A DNA stretch of 64,000 nt from Armillaria gallica. Lineage: Eukaryota; Basidiomycota; Agaricomycetes; Agaricales; Physalacriaceae. The stretch is taken from positions 1,612,001 through 1,676,000 of the forward strand of contig JBANDB010000009.1 of the NCBI GenBank assembly GCA_037576215.1, in the 5' to 3' direction. The notes under the pieces are model-generated. The model did not search any database. It was not told the DNA's origin and saw nothing but the letters and a program-made list of their open reading frames with translations. Shown piece after piece: positions 36,421 to 47,473 of the stretch. Numbering within the stretch: the stretch's first letter is position 1; each line of letters begins with the position of its first letter. Position numbers and translations under genes: made by a program.

Positions 36421-38345
36421 TTGTCATTATCCTTCGATCCTTGGTCATGGTCACTGCGTCAAGAGAGGAGGTCGGCTTTTACATTTGGGGCCCTGGGCTT
36501 ATGGAAGAGCTTGAAGTGGTATTCAGCGAGCTTGGTGACCCATCGGGCTTGTTGTCTGTTCAGCTTTTGTGGGAGTCTGAAATACTGGAGGTTTTGATGA
36601 TCCGTCCAGATTTCTATATCCTTGGCAGTGCCCATGAGATAATGACGCCATTCTGAAAGCATGAGCATGATGGCGAGTAGTTTCTTATCGTAGTTTTCGT
36701 AGTTTCTTTTCATGACGCTGAGTGACTTGGACATGAAAGCCACTGGGCGCCATACTCTGTTTTGTTGCTGGCTGAGGACGGTGCCAACTGCTCCCTCACT
36801 GGAGTCGGCCTTGACCCGGAAGGGGTCATTGTTGTTTGGGATGGCAAGAATGACATCTTCTGCCATCCATCGTTTGAGCTCCTGGAATGCCTTTTCCTGT
36901 ATGTCCCCCCATCTCCACTCAGCATTGCCTGTAAGCTGCATGAGCAGTTTAACAACTTTCGAGTACATTTTGATGAATTTGCGGTAGAAGTTTGTGAAGC
37001 CGAGGAACAATTGGAGCTCCTTTTTCCTCCAGGGTGTCAGCCATTCCATGATGCCGGCGATCTTGACGGGGTCCATGCGGATAGAATCTTGGCTGATGAT
37101 AACACCGAGGTATTCCATTTCGAGTACCTCAAACTCGCACTTCTCCGCCTTGAGGAAGAGCTTATTCTCTCAGAGATGCTGAAGCACAGCCTTCACAATT
37201 CATTGGTGCTCTTTCAGATCTCTGGAGAAGATCAGGATGTCGTCCAGGTAGATGGTGACCTTGCCTTCGGCAATTAGGTCTTTGAAGATGTTATTCATCA
37301 TCCACTGGAATGTCGTGGGAGAGTTGGTGAGTCCAAAGAACATCACGGTTGGCTTGAAGAGTCCTCGGTTCATGCGGAAGGCAGCTTTCTCTTCATCCCC
37401 TTCCCTGATTCGGACATTGTTATATCCCCAACGAACGTTGAGTTTCATGAAGTACTTGGCACCATGTAGCTTGTCAATGAGTTTGGAGATGAGGGGCAGT
37501 GGATATTGGTTTTTGATGGTCATCTCATTGAGCTTGCGGTAATCCTGTACAGGTCAGAGCGTGCCATCCTTCTTTTTGACAAAGAAGAATGGGGAGGCGA
37601 AGGGGGACTTGGAGGGGTGGATATGCCCAGACTCCAGATTCTCATCGAGGAACTTATCAAGTTGTTCCTGTTCGTTTCGATTCAGGGGATAGACCTTGCA
37701 GTCCAGGGTCGATTTCACGTTCAGGATGAGCTTGATGGTGTGGTCCCACAGTTTTCGTTCGGGTAGCTTATCAAAGCTATCTTTGGAGAATAAGTCACAG
37801 AAGGAGTGGTAGTGTTCAGGGACCAGCTCCTCGAAGGTCTTCTTGGGCTTGTTGGCATTAGCCTTGGCCATAAGATTGTTCGTGTGGTGCATGGAGCGGA
37901 GAACTAGTTCTTCCTCCATGCAGATGGCGAGTATAGTGTCTCCTTCCTTGAGTTCTTCATCCCACCGGTCGTCGGGTCCACATCAGGGAGTTCAATGGGG
38001 TTCTTGACGCATTGGCAGCGTTCAAAGATGAGGCTGCCGGTTTTCCAGTTCACTACGGGATTGTGGCGCTTAAGCCAGTCATGCCTGAGGTAGATGTCCT
38101 TCTTCCTGAGGTTAGTGACCGCCAGATCGATGCACTCATGGTGCTTGCCAATTGTCAGACAGAATTCTACGAACTCGGTGATGTCCCCTCCCTGGTTCCA
38201 GGTTCCATCCGCATTGTAGACTAGGATGGGTACTGCTGCTTTCTTTATGTCGATCTGGTGTTCAAGGATATAGGCACAGTTAATTGTGCTCCCCATGCAG
38301 CCGCTGTCTAACAGGGCCTTCGTGCTGAGAGTCTTTCATCCGGTA
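36421..38345 (-). pseudogene. gypsy2 protease, reverse transcriptase and RNase H
   Basis: The protease active site LLDSGCMGST is at about 38317-38290, followed by IYLRHDWLKRHNP. RT runs from about 37850 with [23 protein letters not shown] and an intact YLDD at 37250-37239. RNase H spans about 36800-36450; its first Asp region reads KADSSEGA, a change from the usual DAS. Stops are found near 37553 (between TL and PVQDY), 37197, 37169 and 36455. With YLDD kept and few stops this is the best preserved pol in the window, but it could not be translated as one protein. Confidence 0.88.
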
Positions 38346-39857
38346 CATGGTTCGATCGTGATGGGGATCATAAGGTCACTGGTTGAGCCATGAATATACC
38401 TGATGGGTTCGTGTAGCTCATATAGTCATTCCTAGGCTATCTCGCCCTGTTCACGGAGTTCTTGGAGAAGCTCATCCGAGAGCTCTCCCATCTGGTCTTT
38501 ATGGATCCAAAGACATAGGATAGCATGAGCGGTGTTGTCGCTCGATGCTTCACGGATGGCTCATAGCATCCAGTCCACCTCAAAGGGTTTCATCCATCGG
38601 TGAGGGACCTTCTGAACCTTCGCGCTGATCGCCTTAGGCGTAGCTACCATTGGCAAGATCACCTCAGTTCCTTTGTTCAGGAGTGACTTGGTCGCTCACG
38701 TTGGCGATTCAGGTGGTGTTGGGAGTACTGTATGACATGGTTTGGGAGAGATCGTTGGGCTGCCGGTGGCGAGCCATCTGTGGAAGGATGTGTCGTCCTC
38801 ATCGTCAGGTATTTCAATCATAGTTACCTGATGCCCCCTTTCTACTGCCTAGGCGCTAGCAGCTTCCCTCCATTTGGCAAGGTCGTGCTTGTTCTTGGTC
38901 GGGGCTGCTGTGCATCCAGCAGTTCTTGTCTCATGCACATCTTCTTGGGGATCGCCTGGGGGGTTGACCACTTGGCCCTCATTGGAGGTCACTGATTGCC
39001 ACAAGTTCATCTGGACCTCAGGGCTGCCACTAGTGACAGTGGGGCTGGGCTCGCACCAGTCAGGACTGGTCACCTCTGCGCCTGCTCCCTTGGGACTTAG
39101 CAAATTGTTCAGTTCCTCCTCAGGGCCTGCACCCTTCTTGGATCACCCTTTGTCTTGTCAGGCGGTCGTGCTCCCAGGGCTCTTGCTAGACGGGTCAGTT
39201 GACCATGCTGATCGCTGCAATTCTGACAAGTGTGCAGATCATGGCAGGTTGGTTGTCGCCAACAATTGGCCCATAGTGTGCATGGTCTTGATGATCAGAG
39301 GGACTCATTCCTTGTGGTCTTCCCCAATCGTGGGGCCGCTTTCTCAAGAGGGGCAAGACCCTTCGCTAGCAAAGGTGCTTGTTCCCTTGCCCCCTCCACT
39401 CATGGTGTTATGAGGGGTAGCAATATGGTGGTCACTTTTTTGATCGATGCGTTCACTCACGATGAGCTACTTGCCAATCGTTTAGCTGGTCATGTTGCAG
39501 GGGTTTCCCCCTCTTTGGCATGTGTTAGAGGGCCCGCAACTATCCCTCCTTGTGGGGGAGGGGTGTCTAGGAGTTTGTTAGTCATGTCCTGAAGGACATC
39601 ATATCGGTTCACTGATTCTGTATCTGGGCACGTGGAAATCGAAAAGTCCTGGCATACAAGCCATATATTGTCCATATTTTTTATATCTTTAGAAGTCATG
39701 TAAGTAGAAACCGGTCCCGCACTTGGGGACCAGGGTATAGCTGAATGCATGGTAGTAAAAATGTCTGCATAAAGAGAAGTAGATGACCATCCAGCAGAAG
39801 GGAAATGCGCACCAGTGAAGTCCTTGGTCGTCGCGGGTGAATCAGAACCTGGACAAC

Positions 39858-42492
39858 CTACTCTTTTACCTCTTTGATCTTTGTGTCCATGGAGAGTGGT
39901 ACCTCCATCACCACCACCGCTCGTACCTCCTTCCTCTCCTTCCTTGTTGGGCAATTCTTGCTGATGTGCCCCTTGCCTCTGCAGGTGAAGCACAATCCTT
40001 CCTTCATATATCGCGTCCTATCCACCTGCATCTTTGCATCTGCTCCCATTGGCATCGTCCATCATCCTGCCGAGTCCCGGCCTCTGGTTTCACCTGTCAT
40101 CTTGTTCATTGAGGAACTTGTCGTGCCACCTGCAGTGTTCTTGTGGCTGCTGGTGGTGGTAAGTTGTTTCTGGCCCCAAGGGGGGTGCTTGTCGTGGCAG
40201 GCCTTAGACCTGTGCATCTGGTCCCACACCTGCTGTTTCTAGTGTTCATCATACATCTGGAGGATGCAGCACTTCCATTTGGGGTAGGTGCAAGGGACGG
40301 CAAATCCAATGTCGGCAATTATCAAGGTATAGGACTGGGGAATACCTTTGTGCATGGCACGGACCAAGGCCCCTTGTTCAGTGTCGTCAGTCAACTGGTT
40401 GGCCAGCTTGGCCTCTCGCTCCAGTTTCTGAAAGTAGATGTGGGTGGGGTTGCTGCCCAAGCGTAGCTCCCCCATTCTTTTCTTGTGGACCAGTTCGATA
40501 GCGGGGTCGCAGAACTGTTCTCAGAAGATCTCCATGAAATTGTCCCATGTCAGGAAACGATATTGCGGTCCTGTGTCGTAGTCTTTGACTTCATCGACGG
40601 TGGCGCTTAGTTCAGGTTTGGGGGGCACATACCAGTACTCGTCTCGAAGGTGTACTCACCAATCCTGAGCGTCGCCTTCCAGATGGGAGACAGCGAAGAC
40701 TACCATAAAGGAATGGATCCCTTGGTAGTATCCTTGGTGCATCTCAAAATAGGTGACGCAGTCCCCTAGGAACCGCTCGATGTCATCATGCTTCCCTGTG
40801 AAGGGTTGTGGCAGCTTCATCAGGATGGGCTTGATACCGGCATAGGTGGGGACATTGTCTTCCACCCAGTTCCCCAATGGTCCCTGTGGTGGTGGTCCAT
40901 CATATCCTGGGGGTCGCGGTATCGAGAACTGGTCTCATCGTGGCCCTGGTCATGGCTGTCAGCCCCAGTTGAGTTGCTTCCCCTTCTTGGCCATGGCTAG
41001 TGCTTCTTTTAGCATGACATTCTCATCCTGCAGTTGCACGTACTGTGTCTTCATTTGTTTGTATCGTTGCTCGGGGGGCGGTTCGGCTGGTGCCCCTGAG
41101 CCTCTGGCTTCCATTCCTTCCATCTCTGGCCCTGCCCCTGCTAGCCTCCTGCTTGTCGACGGTCCCTGATAGTCTGGGTGTTGAGGGTTCCATTGTGCAG
41201 GGGGTGAATCTGGTAAGGGCCTGATATAGAAGTCAGGGACCTCCTTGGCATCCTGCGAGGGTTTGAAGCCTCTTGGGAAATCATAATGGAACTGATCGAA
41301 CCAGAGAGGTCTGACCCTGGTTGCGTAGGTGGTCGTTTTCTGCTGTGGTGAGTGGTCGTAGGGCGTCCTCCAATTCCCGCTGTTCATCGGTTGTTTGGAA
41401 CCAGACATCCCGTACCTGGTTCCCCTCTGCTGGTGAGTATTGCTCCCGATTCTGGTTTGCGAATACCCAGGCTATGATTGTGTCTCTATGATGCACAATA
41501 GTTCCCTGAATGGCATCTCCTTGCTCGGTGGCAAGGAAGTAGCCCATGGGTTCTCGTACCCTTCTGGAGTGCATGGTAAATCTTCGCTCGAGATCCTGCC
41601 ACTGAAGATCCCATGTGGCAGTTCATTCTGGACCAAGGATCTCTCGATCCTTGACTGAGAGTTCGAGCCAGTCGAAGTCGACCCGATGGGGATAGAAGGG
41701 GTCCCCAACCTCTCATTGCCGGCCCCTGTGATCATACCGGAGAGGGTCAAACTCGTAGTTGAGGATGACTCGCTGCTGGTGGGTGAGAAAGCCCTCGGCA
41801 GGGGAGTCTGAGTCCGAGGCGTCAGAGTCGCTGGGGAACCTTCCTTAGGGCACCACTCATATCCCCAGTCCGAGGTGATCGGGGTGCGGTATGAGAATCC
41901 AGGGTACGGGGTGTCATATCAGCGCTGGGCCTCCAGGGTATGGAGGAGTGGGGTCGTTGCTGTCAGTGCCATGAATGGTGATAACCTCTGGTTCTCCCAG
42001 TTCTGCAGCGGTAAAGGCTGGGACATCATTAGGGGCCACTGGTTGGTCCCATACCCAGAGGTTGGCAGGGGTATCATCTGGTTGCCAGGTCCCCATAGAG
42101 TAATTGGGGTCCTGGTTCTGGGGTGGTCTGTCGAGGTCAGTAGTCCAAACCTCCCTGGTCTCGGGGACAGGGTTCGGACTGGAGGTTCGTGGAACATTGC
42201 TGGGCTCCGGGGTGGCGTTTCGCTGTGCGCCGGGTTGTTCAGGGGTTCGGGTATCCTCCCAACTCTCATACCTCTCCCCCTCAGAGGAGTGGGCGAGGCT
42301 GGCGACTGTCCTGGTGCGATGGCGCATCGTTGCTGTCACAGTCGTTGTGCGTCTTGGGGGATAGGCATGAGAACGGAGGCTGGTATCAGATTGTCTTGTT
42401 CGGGAAAGGACATAGTGCCTTGGGAAGGCAGCATAGTCAAGGTTGTATTGGTTTCGAATGGGGACAAGGAGTCTCCAATGGTGTAGGTAGAA
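39858..42492 (-). pseudogene. gypsy2 Gag
   Basis: A Pro/Asp/Thr-rich N-terminal half (42340-41300) is followed by a capsid region (about 40880-40240; LPQPFTGKHDDIERFLGDC, HLEGDAQDW, YFQKLEREAKLANQL) and the zinc knuckle CFTCRGKGHISKNC at 39992-39951 (C-x2-C-x4-H-x4-C). The phase changes at least once and several TGA codons interrupt it. The capsid resembles that of gypsy1 in motif order. Confidence 0.75.
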
Positions 42493-42886
42493 TCAGATCT
42501 CTTTCCAGAATGTGAGAAGGATGAGGGCGGTGAAGAAGAAGATAAGTAAAGCCCCTACTAGGGTGGTTCCAATTGCGATGGTCTGGGGTGTGGTTAGGTC
42601 AGGAGTCATGGGTTTCATTGTTGTCACTGATGACATCATTTGATGTCTCCCCAAAGGGTGACGATCTGGTAGAGGGTGAGTTGTAGGAGTACAAAGGTGA
42701 TGGTGCTGAGAAGTTGTTCTTCTCCGGTCAGACTTGGGTCTATCGTTGGAGCCGTTGTTGGAGTCAGTATGCCCAGAGGTTTCGTACAAAGAGAATGCAG
42801 TCAAAGACGGTGAGGACTAATAATCCTGTGATGGCGATGATGGCGGAGATGGAAATTGCTGCGATGGTACCTGGAGTCCAGGTCAT
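42493..42886 (-). pseudogene. Hydrophobic leader frames of gypsy2
   Basis: From ATG 42886 a frame of about 40 codons is mostly one membrane-spanning helix (IAAISISAIIAITGLLVLTV, starting at about residue 8), ending in TGA. A second hydrophobic segment (IAIGTTLVGALLIFFFTALI) lies in the overlapping frame ending at 42493. They sit between the primer site and gag, as in gypsy1. Whether they are separate small proteins or parts of a Gag N-terminus cannot be told from decayed copies. Confidence 0.42.
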
Positions 42887-43160
42887 TTCCATTCAGCTGT
42901 TAGTCGATGTTGAGGTCATAGTCTCCGCTGTAGTACCTGCAGTAGTTGTAGTGTCAGTCCTCCTCTTCGTAGTAGTCTCTGCGGTTTCCGGAGCGCTTCT
43001 GGTTCTTTTTTCCTCGCCTACTTCTTCTACCTTTTGGCTTCTTGGTCCTTCCATTGACTGGGGGTTCATTCTGTGCAGGGTCTCATTGATTCTGTGCATG
43101 TTTCAGTTGGTTGGGTCGCATAAAAGATTCTCTCAGTTTATGATGGGGAATGTAGTAAGA

Positions 43161-43173
43161 AGCTTTGAGCTAA
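43161..43173 (-). other. Putative self-priming primer-binding site of gypsy2
   Basis: On the minus strand TTAGCTCAAAGCT begins one base after the 5' LTR. It is the exact reverse complement of AGCTTTGAGCTAA in the LTR (plus 43331-43343), which starts 34 bases downstream of a TATA box. Confidence 0.65.
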
Positions 43174-43174
43174 T

Positions 43175-43525
43175 TGTTATGGGTGGACTCAGGAATAACA
43201 AACAAGGCAACTAACGAACACTACCTCTTACTTTGGGTAGGTCAATAGTACTGTGGCATCTGCTACTGTGAGGTGATAATGCTTAGACTCTAGGCTCGTG
43301 AGAGAAGAGTAAAGTCTAGTGTGATTAAACTTAGCTCAAAGCTAGGGTACAAGGCTGAGAGCTACATTACTTATATACTATTCGGGTCATTCTAAATATA
43401 CTGTAGTCCACCTGTCAAATGGGCATCAAGTCATGTGGAAACCTGTTGGTTGCCATGTGTTCTGGTTAAAATCCAAAGTCACATGATTTGGTGCCGAGGT
43501 GGGAAAAAGTGGAAAAATCGTAACA
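43175..43525 (-). repeat. 5' LTR of gypsy2
   Basis: It is 351 bp, pairing with 34286-34644. Confidence 0.92.
43370..43377 (-). promoter_or_regulatory. TATA box of the gypsy2 LTR
   Basis: TATATAAG on the minus strand, 34 bases upstream of the self-priming segment; gypsy1 has the same spacing. Confidence 0.55.
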
Positions 43526-43530
43526 ATGTT

Positions 43531-43659
43531 CCCATTCAACCTACTATGTCTGAGCCTAGCTCCAGTCAAAGCTCTCTTCACGCAAGCTCCAGTGGGTCAG
43601 AAACACCAGTACAGGGACTAAATCTTTTCAACATGCTGCAAGAAGGATGTGAAGGATAA
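43531..43659 (+). pseudogene. Harbinger second gene, 3' end beyond gypsy2
   Basis: After gypsy2 and one ATGTT duplication are removed, the frame before 34285 continues as VPIQPTMSEPSSSQSS to a stop at 43657-43659. The Ser-rich tail has no motif. It confirms that gypsy2 interrupted this gene. Confidence 0.72.
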
Positions 43660-44061
43660 GATGACAGTTTTCATACTGTAGACTACCATAATTATGGGTG
43701 ATATGATTTATTCTGATGGTGTATCTAGAATTCCACTTGCAAATAGAGCTTCTTTAACTTTATGATGTTTGCACTGCTCTGTTGACTCTCAGCAAATATC
43801 TGCAGGGACTCGTTCATCATCAGATACATTCCCTGCAGAACTATCTGATGAGAGATCTTCTTTAATGAGCTCCTCTTCCTAGTGCAAATCAACTTCATCA
43901 GACTCAATGTCATGAATCAGTGTATGGATGACTAAACACATTTGAATCCACACAATAGCATGTAAATGATCCTCAGAGTTCTTGATTTGCTGATGTAAAC
44001 TCTTGAGAGACTGGAAGCGGCCCTTGAGATATCCAACTGCATGCTCTGAATGTATCCATAC

Positions 44062-44109
44062 CTTGTTGGAACTCAGTATAAAGAAAGTCTAAAGACATGA
44101 AGCACATAC
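44062..44109 (-). other. Predicted 48-base intron in the Harbinger transposase
   Basis: It reads GTATGT..ACAAG with a CTGAG branch-like motif and an in-frame TAG. Removal joins NYWVSH to VWIHSEHAVG. Confidence 0.75.
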
Positions 44110-44349
44110 ATGAGAAACCCAATAGTTAAATGTCTTATTCTCAGGGATGTTTCCAGCTGGCTTCTTGTATGGTGTTACATACCAGGCTTCAATAAGATAG
44201 GCCAAGTCTGCTGAGATCCACTCATTGCATCCAATAAGCCTCTGGTGATCACAAACAGTTTGCAATTCAGCGAAGGCCATAGAATCATGGGTACTGCCAC
44301 AGTGACCTATGACATAGTCTATGATATGCAGGTTGGGAAGCGTGATGAG

Positions 44350-44403
44350 CTGTGATACAGAATTAGCTGGTGCTAACAACCAAAGCTAGTAGTTCAGATG
44401 CAC
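44350..44403 (-). other. Predicted 54-base intron in the Harbinger transposase
   Basis: It reads GTGCAT..CACAG on the minus strand and contains an in-frame TAG. Removal joins NVQ to LITLPNLHIIDY in the same phase. Confidence 0.7.
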
Positions 44404-46462
44404 CTGTACATTCAACAAGTAATTAGACTTCCTGTCAAAATATGCCTCTCAGTAATATGCAGGCTTCTTTGCAAGGAGAACCAAGGTTCCATCAACAAGG
44501 AGCCACCCATCATGCCATGCAACACATGATGCTGCTTCAACCCATGCCTTCACCTCCTTTTTCTCTCTGGCACTCAGCCAGTGGATCACCTCACCATGCA
44601 GAGAGAGAAATGCCATCATGACATGGCATGTTGCATTGATTACTGTCCCAGCAGATACTCCAGCCCACTGCACAATCAATTCCACAGAGGCACTGTTGCT
44701 GAAATGCCCAAAGTGAAAGAGAGCTATAGCAAGCTGATGGGGAATGGGCATCTGGCTGGCTGATCCTTTACTAGCAAAAACAGGGTGACTGTCAATACAG
44801 CTTACCAGTGTGTCAAACATATCAGGAGAAACACAAAGGTTCCTCTGAAAATGAGATGGGTCATCCTGCTTGAACAGCTCAAGGACAAGATATAACTGGG
44901 ACAGCTTGTGGACCTTGTGGGGCCAGAGAACACATGTTTCAGTGAGATACTTGATGTGATCCTGCACAAGGTGCATCTGTTCAATATACTGGTCATCTTC
45001 CTCCTCATCAGAAGAGAACTGGCCTTTTGAGACAGCCCTTTCAGTTGGCTGATGTTGCCCAGATGGTTCTAGTGAAGAGAGGGAAGAGAACAATGAAAAC
45101 AACAAGATGGAAGAGAAAGAAGAGCTGTCACCGTTGTTGTCATTGATATCACAATGTTGAGACTCAGCATGAGAGCCATCAGCTTCTTGCTTCTGTTTTT
45201 GGTGCCATAGCTTCTGCAGATGCTGTGCATATTTGAGAACACCAAAGAGCAGGCATTGATGAAGGGGTAATGCAGGCATAAGTAGTACTGGCTAATACAA
45301 CCCAAGGTTATGAAATATGTCAGTAATACTTGGTACTCTGAAGGGTTTCACAATAAAGTCTTTTTTAGCTGTTTTTTGAGCTTTTTTCCCAGTAAATCAA
45401 ATACAAAAACAGAACAAAAAAGGCCCCAAAAAAGGATTGAAAAACAAGATCAGGGCCATCATGAAACACCCTAATCAATTGCCTGTAGTATAAGTAGAGT
45501 AAAAATTCATGTAATAAGCAAGCTACATACCCCCCATGTACTATAATACAGTTTCAGTTCAGATCTGGACTTGTTGCACTGTGTAAGAGTTAGTAACTTT
45601 GAGTCTTGGCTATAATGCAAGTTTAGCGAGCTCACAGAGAAATTGAATAAGAGAGAGATTTTGGATACAAACTTTGTTTTACTTGAGATAAGAAAGAGAT
45701 TTGGAGGCAGTGCTGCTGCACCAGTCTTGAGAAAGTTTCCTTGGTTCCATCTGAGAGAAAGCTCTGTTCCTTTTCTGGTTCAGTGTAAGAGAGAAAAAGA
45801 GAGATTGTATTGTGCCGGCCTCTGTGAAGGTTTAGAAATAGTTGGCAAGGGAATCAGCCAGATTGAGCTGTTCTAGCAGTTGCATGAAGTGTGACAGGTG
45901 TGTGCAGTTGGACCTCATGGCACTGTTGTTAAAGCAAGTGCACTATGTGTGAGGACTTGTGGGGACAGTTTCTGAAATTAATTTGTAATGTGATTGAGAG
46001 TGCTGAGAGCCTCTATCATGATGAGTTTAGGCATCAGGCTTAGCAACTATAGAAAGGTGGCATCATGCACAGATTGGATCTAGCAGCGGGTCATACTTAG
46101 CAAGCTCACTGACTAAACTTGGTCATTTTGCAGATCTGCATGTCTGTGTGTTTTGTTTATTGAAATATCCTTTGTCTTGAGGGTTGCGTGGTTCACTGTG
46201 CTCTCTTGTAAAAAGCTTTGAGGAAATAGAGAATTGGAGATCAGCTGGATAATTATACATGGTTATGGGCATCATTCTAGTAAGCTTGCTGAGATATATT
46301 GAGATACTATCAGCACACAAGTGGAATTAAAATCCTTGCTCCCCTCTGCACTTAAGGAGATTGTGTGTGTGTGTGTTTTGTGGGATTGAGTGTAGGTTTT
46401 GTGTGTGTTCACACTAGGCTATACTCAGTTTCACAGGTGCCCATCACCAGCCTTGTCAATAG

Positions 46463-47469
46463 CTTTGGCACTGACTTGGTCTTTAGTGGCTTCCCAGCGA
46501 CTCAATCCATGACAACCTGGCCTTGAGTTAGTTTTTTTTCATGTGTGGCAGGGCCTCAGAAATGGAGAGGCACCCAAAACAGTGAGAAGGTGGGATAAGA
46601 TTGCATGTGTTTTTCAGTAGGATTGGAGTATTTCAGTGGGAATATTGCTTTCTTCTAGATTGACACTGTTTTCCAGTAGGATTGAGTTTGGTACAAGCAT
46701 CACACTTTCCAACATCCAGATGCTACACTTGGGCCACCTCCCATTGAACATATCTGCCCTGACCTCTATGACCTCCACCTTTCTGAATCGCATACTTAAC
46801 CCTGGCCAGCTGACCCTCAAAGTTCAAGCTTTTGTCTCTCATGTGCATGACTCAGCTTCATGAATGGCTCTCATATATGAGCCATGTGATTCTTGCTTAT
46901 AGTGAATTCGAGATGGCCAGAAGAGTGGCAGTCAGTGTGCTCAAATACCACAGCGCTTGGCAGTCCAAGAATCTAACAAACTAAATAGTGCCCCTCAGAG
47001 GTAATCCTATTACAAATCTTCAATCCTACTGAAAAATGGTTGTGCCACCAGAGACATCTTCATGGGAATCTCACCTTCCCACTGTTTTAGGGTATACTCC
47101 CAGAAATGCTCAGTACTAGTCAATTCATCAATGTTATGGGACAAAGGTCTGCTGGGAATCACTCACATCTCCATGGCACCAAAACTTAGGGACCAACTCA
47201 ATCTCCTCACATCTCTCATTATATCTTTGCACTAATCAGTGAAATTTTTCAGAATTCAACATTGATGGTGCAACACTATGGGTAAAAGTTGAGAAATGTC
47301 AGACAAAGGTGAGCCTATTTTCCAATATACCTTCCAAAGATTATCCTGTTTATTATATCCATCTCACAAGTCTAATTCTTGAGGATATCATAAACCAGAC
47401 AGTATATCGGTGAATCGATTGTTCATGAAATAGCCTTGAATGCCTTTCATAGGTCATTGACATACAAAC
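46463..47469. other. CpG-poor DNA between two solo LTRs
   Basis: I see no supported gene; the frames are short and without motifs. Confidence 0.5.
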
Positions 47470-47473
47470 CCAT

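Larger units (their letters stand above)
34286..43525 (-). mobile_element. Ty3/gypsy chromodomain retrotransposon 'gypsy2'
   Basis: LTRs 34286-34644 and 43175-43525 (TGTTATGG..GTAACA) are flanked by the perfect 5-bp duplication ATGTT (34281-34285 and 43526-43530), inside the second gene of the Harbinger element. Pol order and sequence are close to gypsy1 ([31 protein letters not shown]). It is better preserved: RT retains YLDD and there are fewer stops. It is therefore one of the youngest layers. A self-priming primer site and a purine tract are present. Confidence 0.93.
43708..45279 (-). pseudogene. PIF/Harbinger transposase (DDE_Tnp_4 type)
   Basis: The DDE endonuclease would cut and reinsert the element. 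The N-terminal region (LCVSPDMFDTLVSCIDSHP, IALFHFGHFSNSASVELI, WAGVSAGTVINAT) leads to the first catalytic Asp in LLVDGTLVLL. After an intron of 54 bases (44350-44403), IIDYVIGHCGSTHDSMAF and ADLAYLIEAWYVTPYKKP follow. A second intron of 48 bases (44062-44109) joins NYWVSH to the conserved SEHAVGYLKGRFQSL. Both introns are GT..AG and remove in-frame stops. Remaining lesions are a TGA just upstream of EAYFDRK (about 44446), TAG at 43879-43881 and a later TGA. The frame ends at TAA 43708-43710. Confidence 0.85.
32626..45471. mobile_element. PIF/Harbinger DNA transposon interrupted by gypsy2
   Basis: The terminal inverted repeats are about 50-60 bp: the left starts GAGTGTTTCACAACAGCCC, the right (reverse complement) GGGTGTTTCATGATGGCCC. 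The right flank is TAA and the left is TA with one base apparently lost, consistent with the 3-bp TWA duplication of this superfamily. Without gypsy2 the element is about 3.6 kb and carries the two typical genes in convergent orientation: a DNA-binding-type protein on the left (plus) and a DDE transposase on the right (minus). Their stop codons are about 50 bases apart. It is inserted in the LTR1 nest between 32625 and 45475. Nonsense mutations make it non-autonomous today. Confidence 0.88.
19954..46458 (+). repeat. Solo long LTR (LTR1) split in three by nested insertions
   Basis: The pieces 19954-20250, about 32184-32625 and 45475-46458 align in order to the uninterrupted LTR at 11287-12998; together they give about 1.73 kb. 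The outer flanks are ATGG (19950-19953) and ATAG (46459-46462), a 4-bp duplication with one transition. The first break is filled by LTR3 and its contents, the second by the PIF/Harbinger transposon. This is the oldest layer of the nest. Confidence 0.88.
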
